A stretch of 64,000 bases of DNA from Dama dama (GCF_033118175.1 NC_083692.1:86767501-86831500), one strand, 5' to 3'; positions 48,921 through 61,589 are shown, numbered from the stretch's first letter. Numbers and translations: made by a program. The notes: a model not told the origin generated them from the letters alone.

Positions 48921-49712
48921 AATCCATCTGTCTATACTATACTATAGTAGACCAAAAACTCTGCCTAATTTTTTAGTTGAACACTGTGGTTTAAATGCAA
49001 TATATAACTTCAACTAGGCCATAGTAAATATGAGCCAGCAAATTGATTTAAAATAAAAGGCACCCCCCCAAACCTTCCATTTAAACAGACCCACTTTGAA
49101 GCTCTGAAGACATTCTAATTGTTTTAAGTTGATTTCCATCAGTAGCTTCACTCAGAGCAATGCAAATTAAGATATCTGAGTATATAACTGAATCTCTAAA
49201 AGTCTCTTAAAAACAACTGCAAAGGTTTTTTTTGATGATGTTCTGTGCATTGAGAAAAAATTCAGTGAGAGACTCTGAATTAAAGAGAGAGAAAGTTCAG
49301 TCATGATGGATGAAAGCAAACATTTTACTTTTCTAATAGTAAACATGTGCTTCAAAATCTTGAACAATTAAAAATGTAATAGTGAGGGTGGTTTTCCTGT
49401 GTGGAATCTGAGACAGGGTAACAGATGAATAGATGACTCTAAGCTACCTACCCTTTCAGAACTTGTTTCAAATTATTCCTCCTCTTCCACTGGGAGTTAG
49501 TCCCAGAAAATAATTTGGAGGACAAAATCCATACCCTCTCTGTCCATAGTATTCACTGGGCAGTGCATCACATCCCATCTGGTAACATCTTCCTGTATAT
49601 CTAATGCCTGGTAAGTTTCACTTGTTTAAGGGCAAACTCTAAGTCACAAACTTTCATACATCCTCCATGACACCAGAAATAGTATTTTGCATTAGGCTAA
49701 CCATGAACATTT

Positions 49713-49982
49713 CGGAGAAGGCAATGGCAACCCACTCCGGAACTCTTGCCTGGAAAATCCCATGGACGGAGGAGCCTGGTAGGCTGCAGTCCATGGGGTC
49801 ACGAAGAGTCAGACATGACTGAGCGACTTCCCTTTCACTTTTCACTTTCATGCACTGGAGAAGGAAGTGGCAACCCACTCCAGTGTTCTTGCCTGGAGAA
49901 TCCCAGGGACAGCAGAGCCTGGTGGGCTGCCGTCTATGGCACAGAGTCGGACACGACTGAAGCGACTTAGTAGCAGTAGTAG
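49713..49982 (+). mobile_element. Bov-A2 dimeric SINE
   Basis: Two Bov-A units in tandem: GGAGAAGGCAATGGCAACCC at the start and GGAGAAGGAAGTGGCAACCC at about 49857, each with its own TCTTGCCTGGA and GACTGA(A)GCGACTT end, followed by an AGT/AGC-rich tail. TAACCATGAACATTT (49698-49712) and TAACCATGAGCATTT (49983-49997) form a 15-bp duplication with one change, so the insertion is young. Confidence 0.95.
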
Positions 49983-50056
49983 TAACCATGAGCATTTGCT
50001 GATTATGATAAGCCCCCTGATGGTGATGTCTCCTAGAGCTTAGTCAGCTTGGTGGT

Positions 50057-50221
50057 ACATGGATGTTTCTACCATTAACACTACAATACTTTAATAAACA
50101 TAGTATACACACTTCTCAGTATTAGTGGTTATAGTTTTAACTGGGGCTTCCTCTAATACTGAGAATTTTGTATGCTATGTTTATTAAAGTATTGTAGCAT
50201 TAATGGTAAAAACAACCATGT
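50057..50221. repeat. Long inverted repeat, 68-bp arms
   Basis: The arm at 50057-50124 is the reverse complement of 50154-50221 at 61 of 68 positions, with no gaps, around a 29-base loop. The core CTACAATACTTTAATAAAC is identical in both arms. No family name is recognised. It may be a palindromic MITE, an inverted duplication, or a hairpin precursor. Confidence 0.9.
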
Positions 50222-51050
50222 TTTAACTGGCAAGGCACTCTTACATGTACATCACTGGTTAGAATAATCATTTTCACATATTTTAGCATTATGATGAATT
50301 TAGCTGACTTATTTCTTATTAAAGACTAAAGGGTTACAAGAAGGAAAAAAGATTAGAGTTAACTGCCTCCCAAAACATTTCATGTGCTTATGAATTCAAC
50401 AACCATTCTCATCTTTACAGTAAGAATTAAGAAATGACACTTTTTCAGGCTGTTCATCTAATGTGACCTGTGTCCTCTAACAGTAGCTAGCTTTAATCCT
50501 GATAACAGTCCCTAAGACCTCGCTTGGGTTGAGGTGTCCTCCACCTCTAAACTGCTCACTGGAGTCAGGTAGCTAATGGGTACCCTGAGAAAACATCAGT
50601 GCTGGGGTACAGTCTATGAAACTCAATCTTAAGTCACATTTGTATTTCTAGGCATTTCAAAGAGTCAAAATCAGAAGATACACTCACACTTGTGGCCTCT
50701 CTCTCTGTTGCTGCTCCTTGAGAAAGGGAGACAGGAGGCATGGAGGGGAGAGAGAGAGATGGAGTGGCCATCCCCACACCAAGAGTCCATGCATGCAAGT
50801 GAAGGCATCCTGAATTTTCCATTCTTAAGCACCACTGGACTGCACCCTCGTGAGAGGATGCTACATGGGATGCTGAGCCCTACTAGGATTCCTGACTCAC
50901 AGAATCCTGAGAAAAAAATTAATGATGGTTATTTTAAGCTACTAATGTCAGGTAGTTTATTAAGAGTAATAGATAACTGAAATGCCATCCTTGACATTGA
51001 TGTCAGCTCCCCTGCTCGTCTGCCCGGTCACGCGGACTTTGCTTTTTACA

Positions 51051-51358
51051 AAGACTTTTATTTATCTATCCATCTTCGGCTGTGCTAGCCCTTTTTTGCT
51101 GCACATGCTTTTCTGCAGTTGAGCCAAGCGGAGGCTACTCTCTAGCTGCAGTGGCTTCTCTTGTTGCAGAGAGCGGGCTCTAGGGTACTCGGCTTTCCAT
51201 ACTTAAGACTCGCAAGCTCTAGAGCACAGGCTCAATAGTTGCAGCTCACAGGCCTAACTGCTCTGCTGCACATGGGACCCTCCCAGCTCAGGAATCGAAC
51301 CCATGTCTCCTGCAATGGCAGGCAGACTCTCTACCACTGAGTCACCAGGGAAGCCCCC
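51051..51358 (-). mobile_element. CHR-2-type SINE
   Basis: Reverse-oriented with the tail TTTTATTTATCTATCC at left and the head GTCACCAGGGAAGCCCC at right. TGCTTTTTACA before and TGCGTTTTTACA after suggest a target-site duplication. In sense with MAP2K5. Confidence 0.9.
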
Positions 51359-51784
51359 TATGCGTTTTTACATTGCACTTTTACTGATCTTTTCCCCTCT
51401 GAGTCAAGGAGCTCCTAAGGACAAAGTTTTTCTATCCCTCAGGGCAGTACTACATGAATGTTTACTGATTAGATGGAACTCTTACCTACCCACTTCTACT
51501 TTATTTCAGCAGACATACTGGAGATTAGGTTAATTTTTGTGTTTCTTTAAGAAAAATAAACTAGGCCTTGGTTTCTGAAAAACAACACCAATCGTATTAA
51601 TACATTTCAAAATACAATAAAGCTGAATCAACTATGGATAATGTAGGTATCAATCCAGTGAAAAGCAGTTGAGTCACAGTAAACCAGTCTTTCCCTTTGT
51701 CTAATTTCCTGCTCATTTACATTTACCATTTCTCACTCCTTTCTTCAAAACTACTGTTCTACTTCTTTTCTACAGCTTAGTGGA

Positions 51785-52060
51785 AGAAGCAGACTTTCAT
51801 CCAGAGTCAGGATGTTTAACTGCCGCTGCCTTGTCCAGTCACCTAGCCTCTCTGGAAAAGTCCTTTAATTTCTCTAGATCTCCGTTTCCTTATTTGCCAA
51901 GTAGGAACTTTGACGCTTACAGATCAAAGTTGGTGGAATGATCTTGGATACCTTAAATTGCTGATTTTTTTGGTCACTTCCCACCACAGTGGGAAGAAGC
52001 TTAAATGAGATAATAAATATCAAATGGCTTTGTTAAATGTTACATACACATAAAGTGTTG
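51785..52060 (+). repeat. MIR SINE
   Basis: TTTAATTTCTCTAGATCTCCG, TTTCCTTATTTGCCAAGTAGG and AAATGAGATAATAAATATCA follow the MIR core and 3' end. Confidence 0.65.
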
Positions 52061-52682
52061 ATATCCTTCCAGAATGACACTGAGCAAGAAGACGGCAACA
52101 CAGAGCAACAGAGGAAAGCGAACTTCCCTTCACATCAGAGGTCCCAGCCGCAGGGCCTCTTCTGCACAGCCCTAGCTTTCACTATACCTGCAGGCGCAGT
52201 CCCTCCCTGGGATCCAGCAAGGATCCAAGCTTCCTCACTGATAGGAGGACGGATCTGGCTTAACGAGTTCTAATGTCTCTCTTCTAAATAGTTAAAAGAC
52301 ACTTTGGTCTCTAAATACAAGAAAAGGTGTGTAAAAGATTTTTCTAAATAAATGCTAAAAAAAATTATTATTACTCAGGTCAGAATCAAAGCATGTAAAG
52401 CAGACTGGAGGATCTTTGAGAGGATTTTTAAGTCAATTCCAGGTCACTGGATTTGAGTATTGATAGAACTCAATGAGCAGTTATATCTCAAAGGTAGCAG
52501 CAGCAGTGTCTCAAATTATCACACTCTGAGAATTTCAGACTTGACACGTGTCACTAGAACCCTGCCCGCTTCTTATCTTTTAGATCTCAACTCTAAAGTA
52601 ACCCCACACTACTCAGTTACCCCTATTGTACAATGTTATTTCTGTCTAAAAAGTTACTACTGTCAAGCATAGTATATATTTC

Positions 52683-52810
52683 TAATGTAGGCTCCGTGAA
52701 AGCAGGGATTTGTCCCTTTCACTCTCAGCAATGTCCCCAGTGACCATCACACTGCCTGCCACATAATGGAACTCAACAAAAATTTGCTAAGTGACTAAAT
52801 GAATAAATGA
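52683..52810 (+). repeat. L2/MIR 3' end
   Basis: TAGGCTCCGTGAAAGCAGGGA, then ACTGCCTGCCACATAATGG and GACTAAATGAATAAATGA, is the shared tail pattern of L2 and MIR3. Confidence 0.65.
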
Positions 52811-52858
52811 CTACGTCTTGTCTAACTTTATACTTGGCTCTTCTACAGAATACTTCTT

Positions 52859-52878
52859 AAAAAAAAAAAAAAAAAAAC
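52859..52878. repeat. Poly(A) tract
   Basis: A run of about 19 A with no recognisable retroelement body to its left. Confidence 0.85.
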
Positions 52879-53029
52879 CCAAACCTCAGACAAGTCTTCA
52901 GTCACTACTTAAATGTTTCTACGGATGGGTCATTTTTTACTTCTAAAGGGATGGCAGCACTGTTGAAAAGCAAGGGTGTAGGGATCTATTCATCAGAAAT
53001 TTTTATTTTGAAGATTTTTGTTTTTTGAT

Positions 53030-53215
53030 GTGGACTATTTTTAAAGTCTTTACTGAATGTATTACAATATTGCTCCTGTTTTTTTGCTTGTTTTGGTTTC
53101 GTTTTCTGACCACAAGGCATGTGAGATCTCAGCTTGTGGGAGTTCAACATGTAGGACTGTAATCATACCCTCTGCACTGGAAGGTGAAGTTAACTCCTGG
53201 ACCGCCAGGGAACTC
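53030..53215 (-). mobile_element. CHR-1-type SINE
   Basis: CTGACCACAAGGCATGTGAGA, CCTCTGCACTGGAAGGTGAAG and CCTGGACCGCCAGGGAACTC are the reverse of a CHR-1-type head and body. Older and more diverged than the neighbouring CHR-2 copies. Confidence 0.75.
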
Positions 53216-54564
53216 TTCTTTAGACTGGATAGAAAACCATGGACTTTTTTTGTTGTTGTTAGCTTCAGAAAGTTCGGCCTGCCAGTCATAAAGTAGCAGA
53301 TTGCCTATCCTCTACTGACAATTCTTCAAACACTGGAATATGAGTTGTTAAACAACTGCTTTGTCTTCTCTTTATTTCTTTATTTTTCACATCAAGACTT
53401 GATTCAAATGTTTTAAAAGTCCAAATTGTGTGTGCTTGTGTTTATACACGATTTGGACATGTGTGTTGAAAAAACTTTAAAAACAGTCTGAAATCCATCA
53501 AAATAACAAAATGCTTAGCTGGGATTGCGAGCACCTGTTCCATCTTGTTCTGTCAATCTCATGGTTGTTCACGACAGCTCTGAGCACAAAGCAAGCTCAA
53601 CAATGCCTCATTCAGTGGGAAACACTTCACTTTGTCTGCCAGTTTCCCATGCACTACCATCACTGACAACCTTGGAAAATGCACATTTAGGCATGGTAAT
53701 CTGAGACAGCTGGATCCCTTCACAGACCCCGCAAAGGACTGAACCAGTCAATCCATCATCTGCCAAAGGTCATTTTAACAGCTTCTTTTTGCAATAAGTT
53801 ATATAAAATTTCAGACCAAAAAAATGACAATAGAAAAAAAATCAAGTTAAGACAGAATTACAGAAAGGGGAGTGCGAGCAGGGGCATGAGTGACAGAAAC
53901 TGTTACATGCTCTTTTCCTCAATATTCTTCAATGGAAGGGAAAGAGGCCCATGTCAAGAATTCCAGAACCACACTTCTACCCACTTTCCTATACAATCTC
54001 CCACTGAAATTTCCTTTGTCCTAGGACCCTTCAGCTTTAACCCTTCTGCTTTCTGATGGTTTTCAGCAGAAACTTCGATCAACAGGTAAGATACTTCACT
54101 CGATGGAGCAGCAGACAACTTATTATAGTAAGAGTCAATGTCCACTCACGTTCTTGACAATGATTATAAAAAGGAAGAGGAGGAAAACCTGGTTATCTGT
54201 GGAGCACACCGAAGGCTAAGCTGCTATGGTTGAGAGAAGCTGACAGCAGCTGCTCAGAGGGCGTCCAGAGCCATCCGTCGCCCCTCAGACCAGGTTCACA
54301 GTCACCGCGGGCCAGGAGAGCAAACAACGCTGCAGCTACAGGCTGACCAGCAAAGGTACATTTCTGTTTTTGGCTTGTTTGTTTGTTTGTTTCAAAAGCT
54401 GGGACGAGGCAGGTTCTTTAGTATATTTAGAGGCAGGAGCTGAGTCTAGAGAATGCTCCATAATTCTTTTCACCTGGTAAACATTCACTGCCTAGATGTT
54501 ATTTCAAAAAGAAGCTTACTTCTCAAAGTGCCTTCTTAAAATATATATATATGTTTATTATTAT

Positions 54565-54700
54565 TGTTTATCACCTGTCTCCTAATTACACTGTAGGTTC
54601 AACAAGGAAAGGGAACATGCCTGTTTTATTTATCAATGTATCCCCAGCACCCAGTAAAGTATTCGGCACATAAGAAGTTTTCAATAAAATTTATTAATGT
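54565..54700 (+). repeat. L2/MIR 3' end
   Basis: ACACTGTAGGTTCAACAAGG, TCAATGTATCCCCAGCACCC, and the TTCAATAAAATTTATTAATG tail. Confidence 0.7.
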
Positions 54701-54830
54701 TATATTAATATATATAAGTGTAAATTAATTAATGTTATATTAACACAACATTAACACATTAATGTTATATTATTAATTTATTAATCAATATTCATTAATG
54801 TTTATTAATACTAATGTTATCTTTGGTCCA
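54693..54830. repeat. AT-rich array with three copies of a 15-bp word
   Basis: ATTAATGTTATATTA occurs exactly at 54693, 54728 and 54758 within AT-rich sequence. It extends the tail of an L2/MIR end, so a tail-seeded expansion is likely. Confidence 0.75.
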
Positions 54831-55820
54831 CAGGTAAGAAGAGACTGATACTTGGAGTAACAAAATGACTTGGCCAAGATACACACTGATTATGAGCGGT
54901 GATGCCAGCATTTCTGGTTAATGTAAAATGTGAACTCTTAACAGCTCAAGAGTGAGGATGACAGCCTTAATATCTGAAAATATATCAGAGAAAGAAAACG
55001 ACATACTCTTCACCACACTTTTCCAGAAACTTCTGTCAGCGGTACTGGGTGGAGTGATCTCTGTCACTTTTTCAATACTTTTTATTTTCACTTCACATAG
55101 CTCAATATGCTTCATGTGTTTGCTCATAAACATAGAAAATCACAGTTCATTCTCTTGATATCTAATGAGACTTATTTGATATCCATTCAACAGTATGGAT
55201 AAAGGCAAAACTTAAAAAATTAGATGTGTTAACAGCTTCTCAGAACTCCACAAGATAAGGTAGTTACAATAAACCATTTGTACATTTTATGCTAAATTTC
55301 CCTTGGGAAAATTCTATTATAGATGTCTACAGAGAATTCAATAATTTACGATTCTCTGACAAAAATTCACTTTCTCTGGGTGAAAGCACTGATATATGTC
55401 ATTTTTTAAAAAGTTAGGGCTTTTTTTTCTTCCTGTAGGAATATTAAGAGGAAGTCCATCTCAAATGACATATAAATATTTCTTTCACGTTATAAAATTA
55501 AAATCAAAACATTTATTTTGATGATTTTCTCTCCTTTGTTTTCTCTGTTCCTTCTTCCTGAAACTTCTGTTTTTCACGTTAGATTGCCTAACCTGGTTCT
55601 CTAATTTTCAATTCTCTCTTATTTGTTGTTGTCATCTGAAAATTCCTTTGTTACTGCAGCCTGTTCTTTTTTCCCAGATGCCATAATTTCTCCTATCCCT
55701 CTGAAAGTATTATATAGTTCATTTGAATGTTTCTCCTCTGCAGTTTTTGAGTTCTCCAAATTTTTTTCTTTTTTAGTTATTTTAGGTCTCTGTTCTTACC
55801 TTAAAATCCTTCCTCAAATG

Positions 55821-55853
55821 TTTTGCTAAGAGTAAAATTTTGCTAAGAGTAAA
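55821..55853. repeat. Tandem duplication of a 16-17 bp word
   Basis: TTTTGCTAAGAGTAAA is directly repeated with one intervening A. Confidence 0.85.
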
Positions 55854-56601
55854 TTCTGAGTGAAACTCTGCACTTATGTGTGGAGACTGTAGGCTTAGTT
55901 AATGCCATTTAGCTGGACTGTTTCTACAGGAAACTCCCAGTGCCTGGATCTTTAAGACCTCTTGGTCACATTTTCCTCGAGAAGGTCTCTTCCAATATTC
56001 TACCTGAAAGGTAATCTTGGCTGCCAGTGTCCCAGAAACAGGGTGTGGTAGGACAGCTGCGAGTCTCCACATTTAGAATCTGAACTTTCATTTAATGCCT
56101 CTGTATCAAGAATGAGACTCAGCCTCCTACAGTATGAGGTATCACTTATTTTATTCTCAGAGAAATTCCTCTACTTACTCCTCCCCTAACATACAAACTC
56201 CTCTTGTGTATTCAGGTTTAGGAGGGTGACCGAGTTAAGGAAAGAATCGCTGAGTCAGACAGCGTAACTATTTGTCAAACAGCTTAACTGTTTCTCAGAC
56301 GAAATTCTCTTCTCTGGCCTCACCTCCACTCTTAGTTTCAGACACCTGGTACCACCGATTTCTGAGGCTTCTCGGGGGTTTAAAGTAAATCAGGGGCTTC
56401 TTTTTTTCTTCACTGCTGGCTTCAGATTCCAGTACTCTCTGTTTCTGTTGTTTATTGTTGGCCATCTGCTTTCCCACACCCAAAATTTGGTTGCTGTTGT
56501 CTCCTTTCCCTTTCTTCATGGTAATAAAGCTTTAAAAAATCTCTTTATGACCATTTTCAGTGGAGTTTGAGGTGAGAGTGGAAGATAATGCATGTGCCTC
56601 A

Positions 56602-56757
56602 ATGCCAGGCTCCTCTGTCTATGGAATTCTCCAGGCAAGAATACTGGAGTGGGTAGCCATTCTCTTCTCCAGGGGATCTTTCTGACCCAGGGATCGAACC
56701 TGGGTATCCCACATTGCAGGCAGATTCTTTACCATCTGAACCACCAGGAAAGCCCTT
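56602..56757 (-). mobile_element. Bov-tA SINE
   Basis: CAGGCTCCTCTGTCTATGGA, CCAGGCAAGAATACTGGAGT and the head ACCACCAGGAAAGCCC. No clear target-site duplication; the 3' portion is truncated at the left. Confidence 0.9.
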
Positions 56758-56884
56758 AACTGTAATTTGTAGGCTTTCTGAACCATATGTGAACATTTCA
56801 AAAGGTAATTCCTCTTAAAGAGAAGGGATAATGGCTTAATTTTCTCATTGTGACCTTTCCACAAGCTCTGAAATGGAGCGTCCA

Positions 56885-57000
56885 TCTAAAGGCCCCAAGA
56901 GATTAAGTGATTTACCCTACGATCTATAGTTTATACTGGCTGAAGTGGAATTTGAATCCAGGTCTGATTCAAAACTCTTCTTCACACTCCAAACACTTGT
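56885..57000 (+). repeat. MIR fragment
   Basis: CAAGAGATTAAGTGATTTACC and GTGGAATTTGAATCCAGGTC match the MIR 3' half. Confidence 0.6.
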
Positions 57001-58151
57001 GATCCATTCAGCAAATGTTTGTGAGTGCTTACGTTAAAGCCTTCATCAAACTTTAACTCTGATCTTTATTTTCAGAAACTACTTTAAAGCCATTACAAAA
57101 GTAAGAAAAAAATTGAGCCCCAAAGATTTCCTGAGTAATCACTAGGGCAGTGAAATTGTGCTAGAGAGGGCAGGAGATTATGAGAGAATCGGATTTAAAT
57201 TCTGCCATAAGGATCTATGACATAGCAATAAATTAATATAATACAAAGTGAAAAACGCACATGCCACAAGGAAGATGTAGATGAAGGTCAGAAGAAGAAA
57301 TTACTTTTAGCTGGAGAGATGAGTTGGTGTCATAAAGGATGGGTATTTAAATTGTATCTTGGGGAGAAGAAGAAAATGATACTCCACATAGAGTGAATGG
57401 CATAGTGCTCCCTGAATATTTTTAACATGGTTAAAGAGAGTTTGAAGCTCATAAGAAAAATTCTAACTCTGTCAGAACAATACAACCCATCAAATCTTTA
57501 GAAGACGGTGCTACTTTGATGACAATGACCTCGTGTGACTCTCTGAATGTGCTCTTCACCTATCTAGAGACATTTTTCATCGGACGGACCTTGCTTTCAT
57601 CATTTAACACATCATTCAGACCACTTCAGTAAAACAGTGATCATGCTGAAGAGGGGTCTCAGAGGACGGGATGACACTCCAATTAACCAAGCACATTGAG
57701 CCAGACTGTTCTGTGCTTTGGACTCAAGAGACTGCTGGAGAGAGGAAGTGAACAAAGGCAGAAAGAGCGAGGAGGACCCAAGTGAAAAGAGCAAGATGCA
57801 GGCGCTAAAGATGGGGCTTTCAGTCTGACTCCTACGGAAAAGCCTGTCAGATTATTCACCACTGACCTTAATAAGTTTATAATAGCCCGTCAAAGAGAAG
57901 CACAAACCAGAACATGCACTTGGATAGCATACTCAGTGAGAAAGAACCCTGACGACTGACCTGGTGCCTTTTTAGATGTGTGTGCATCATCCTGGGCGCT
58001 AAAAATGCGAGGATAGAGGAGGGCGTGTGCTGACTCATTTTTTTGACCCAATTAGGACCAGCTGAAAAATCCAGCTTTTCCAAATATGACTGCTTACTTC
58101 CCTCCTATAGATTTGTGTTGTGATTTGAGTGACACAAGAGTATGAATGGGG

Positions 58152-58277
58152 GGAGGGGAGTTCAGGGCCAGGAACGCATATACACCCATGGCTGATTCAT
58201 GTCAATGTACGGCAAAAGCCACTACAATATTGTAAAGTAATCAGCCTCCAATTAAAATAAATAAATTAAGAAAAAAA
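58152..58277 (+). mobile_element. BovB (RTE) LINE 3' end
   Basis: GGCTGATTCATGTCAATGTA, ACAATATTGTAAAGTAATCA and CCTCCAATTAAAATAAATAA are the BovB 3' end. The 13-bp word AGTATGAATGGGG flanks it exactly (58139-58151 and 58278-58290). Only about 126 bp of the LINE was inserted, so it carries no ORF. Confidence 0.9.
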
Positions 58278-59472
58278 AGTATGAATGGGGTAACTAATTA
58301 GTGAGAAACAACCGTGGGACTCTCAAGCCATTTGTTCCGTGGGAGAAAAGAGAAGCACCACACAGCCTATGAAACTAAGAAACCCTGCCCTAAAACATCT
58401 TAGGTGCTCCCTACCCCCAGGAATGAAAACTATCAGTTTTTACTATGTACACACTCTTTTTCATTTTAAAGTGTAGCCCTGAAGTCTTTAAAGAGCAGCA
58501 AGAAGGGTAAACTGTCCTAAAAACAACCCAGTCAAGTGAATCGGTGGGATCTCTTTACGCGAGTCAAACAAGTATTCTAGAGCAGGATTAATCTTCCCAG
58601 CTTGTCCTAGTTTAGACATTTTGTACACCTGTTAGTGGTCTCACTTCTTTTTTTTTTTTTTTCATTTTCACACTGATTGTTGTCATAAAGGCTCAAGGAA
58701 GAAGTGCCATTAATTCCACGTGGGTTCTTTTCCCCATTATAAACCCCTTACATGGCAATGACCTTTATTTTGTTCTATAATTCACATGAAGAGAAAGAAA
58801 AGACATTTCAAGGTCTGAGTTGAAAACCATAAACAAAAAACACGGAAAGGGGCTGAAATCTTCATAGCTTAGTAAAACCACCATGCTTAGTCAAGCTGAA
58901 TAATCTCAATTTTTCCCTTCTTAAGGATAATTTCCATCCTTTATCTTACTTCAGCCAACTCCAAATACTATATATGACTAACAAAATCCTGGAGAAGACC
59001 CATTTTAGCTCACAGAAAGAGGGATACTGAACTGAGAGAAGATGGGGGCAGTGTTGCTGCTGGATAAAAGATAGTCTGATATTAAAGATTCTGTGCTTAA
59101 GGCACAAATGTACCTGTGACTTTTTAAATGGCACATTTTAGCGGCATGTAGCATCATCTTTTATGGAAGAGTGTGGCGAGAGGCCTTGTTATGACTTCCC
59201 ATGGGGACTGGGACAGCACATTAACATGGGAAGGGCAGGATGAAGAAGGCAGGCAAGGGTGCACCTGTATTTTAGGAGTTTAAAGCAGTGAAGGCAGCCT
59301 TTTGACTCTTGAATCACCAAAAACCTCAGGGATTTTATGGAATTTAAGGGCGGGTGTTAGGTAGAAGCAGAAGGGGAAGAAAACTTTAGTCCCCATTTTG
59401 TCTCTGATTCTTGTGTAATCTCAGGAAAATTTCTTGGCTCAGTGTCCCACATTTTTACCCCATTGCTTCTTT

Positions 59473-59799
59473 TAAAATTTTTACTGATTTATTTTTGGCT
59501 GTGCTGGGTCTTTGTTGCTTTGCACAGGCTTTCTCTAGCTGTGGTGAGCAGGGGCCACTCTTCGCAGCTTTCTCATTGTCCTGGCTTCTCTCGGGGCGGA
59601 GCACAGGCTCCAGGCGCACAGGCTTCAGGAGTCCCAGCCACAAGTCCCAGTGGTTGTGGCATCTGGGCTCTAGGGTGCATGGGCTCAGTAGTTGTGGCAC
59701 CTGGGCTTAGTTGCTCTGTGGTGTGTGGAATCTTTCCAAACCCAGGGATCCTGCATTGGCAGGTGGATTCTTATCCACTGCGCCACCAGGGGAGTCCTC
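59473..59799 (-). mobile_element. CHR-2-type SINE
   Basis: Tail TTTATTTTTGGCTGTGCTGGG on the left, head GCGCCACCAGGGGAGTCC on the right. CCCCATTGCTTCTTT (59458-59472) and CCCCATTGTTTCTTT (59800-59814) form a 15-bp duplication with one change. The 99- and 129-codon frames here are antisense SINE sequence. Confidence 0.95.
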
Positions 59800-59999
59800 C
59801 CCCATTGTTTCTTTACCACCTGGTACTCTAGGGGAATAAACTGATTGATTCAAAACATTTTGAGGAAGGTATCCACACAAGTAGGTAGACCTTGCATACT
59901 TGGACATCTGCTCTCTCCTGAAAGGTTTACAAAGATCTACCCTAGAGTGTGCTGGGGGATGGGGAAGGGCTCCTCCATCTCTTCCTTCTTTCTCCAAGG

Positions 60000-60240
60000 G
60001 GCAACTTGCTTTAAGACAACCAAGCTCAACTGTCAGCTCCTTTGAGAAACCTGTCTTGCTCTCCCCGCCTGAACCTTTGTGGCTCAGAGTACTTCCTTTT
60101 TACTAATGACTGTCACATTGCCCTGGGCTTTAAGTGTGTGTCTTCTCTATCACAGGCAGGCCTTCCTCATCTTCGTGTGCTCCACTCTTCAAGGGTCACT
60201 ACATGGTAAGCGCTTAAACAATGATTACTGAATGAATGAA
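60000..60240 (+). repeat. L2 LINE 3' end
   Basis: TGTCAGCTCCTTTGAGAAACC, then ACAGGCAGGCCTTCCTCATC and the GATTACTGAATGAATGAA tail. Confidence 0.65.
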
Positions 60241-60669
60241 AGTGCCTACTCTCCGCAGTGCATGTCTAGGAAGGGAATCTTATTTTTAAAGGTGAGGATA
60301 AACAGAAGAGAAGCAATTAGTCTTTGAAGATGTTAACTATGTTTCAGGACACAATTTTCTACTCAGAATTTAAAAATGCTGCTGAGATGCACACTTCTCT
60401 CCATCTGCAGTGATTCTGAACAGGATTTACCACATCTATTCCTAGCACACCATGATGAAAGCAGAGAAATTGGTCCTTATGTGCCTTTTGTGGGCTGACT
60501 TCCCAACCCCTTCAGGTAATGTTCTTATCACATCTGCTCCTTAAAAAAAAGAACCTCGGTGTTCTCTTATTGACTCACACACAGTTTCTCATCTATGGAC
60601 TCAAAGCCTCTGACTCCTATTTCACATTACATATTTTTGTACCCCAAACAAATCTGGTATAAAACACAT

Positions 60670-60878
60670 TGTTGTTTGGTCGCTAAGTCATGGCCCACCT
60701 GTTTTGTGACCCCATGGACTGTAGCCTGCCAGGTTCCTCTGTCCATGGGATTTCCCAGTCAAGAATACTGGAGTGGGTGGTCATTTCTGTCTCCAGGGGA
60801 TCTCCCCAACCCAGGGATTGAACCTGCATCTTCTGCATTGGCAGGCGATTCTTTATCACTGAGCCACCAGGGAAACCC
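60670..60878 (-). mobile_element. Bov-tA SINE
   Basis: Reverse-oriented: CCCATGGACTGTAGCCTGCC, CAGTCAAGAATACTGGAGTG and the head GAGCCACCAGGGAAACCC. ATAAAACACAT at 60659-60669 and 60879-60889 is a perfect 11-bp target-site duplication. Confidence 0.95.
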
Positions 60879-60934
60879 ATAAAACACATGCCAGGGCCTT
60901 ACTCTTCTCTCTAAAAACTTAATTCACCACCTGT

Positions 60935-61075
60935 GTTTGGTCATTTGTTCTCACTTGCCTATCTGCTGGGTCATAAGCTCCCAGAATACAGAGACTATGA
61001 TCACACAGTTCCTTTCAAAAGCATTTAGTTAAGTATCTCACATAGAGGTGCTCAACAGCTCTTCGTGATGATCAT
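60935..61075 (+). repeat. L2/MIR 3' end
   Basis: CATAAGCTCCCAGAATACAG and CTCACATAGAGGTGCTCAAC mark a degraded tail of the L2/MIR type. Confidence 0.55.
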
Positions 61076-61589
61076 AAGCACACTGCACTTTACACCCTCT
61101 AAGGCCATCTCTTCCTCCTCCTAACATCTGGCTCCTCAGCATCTATTTTAAAATGCAGGGAACGGCAAAACACCGAACTCTTTTCAGCCCTCACTCTTGA
61201 CCAGTGGTCCTTTTCTACTCCCCACTTCATCACATGAGCCAAGGCACTCCTTCAGGCCTCCAGGTGTCTCACACTCAATGTTGACACTTTTTCACACAGC
61301 TCCTTACACCTTAATCTTATAAATTCAACGAGTCCGTTTTCTTCAGTCTTCTAGAGACTACTTAATAGTTTACCTCCAGGATAAATGAACATGATCAACA
61401 AAATCCCAAATACATCAATGGCAATCTCCCTTCCTATACAACAGAGTCTCTTTTTATTAATCTTTGTATCCTGAGCACTCAGCAAAATGCTGGCAGACAT
61501 ATATTTCAATATGCAATATAAATATGTTCTATTTATTAAGTATCTGTCTATCTACCTACCTATCTTACCTAGTCTCCCTGTTTCCATGA

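Noticed and set aside
49654..49995. 113-codon minus-strand frame with cysteine-rich look
   Set aside because: Translation of the Bov-A2 dimer on the opposite strand; similar peptides arise from every copy.
59411..59831. Overlapping 99- and 129-codon plus-strand frames
   Set aside because: Almost wholly covered by a CHR-2 SINE with target-site duplications.
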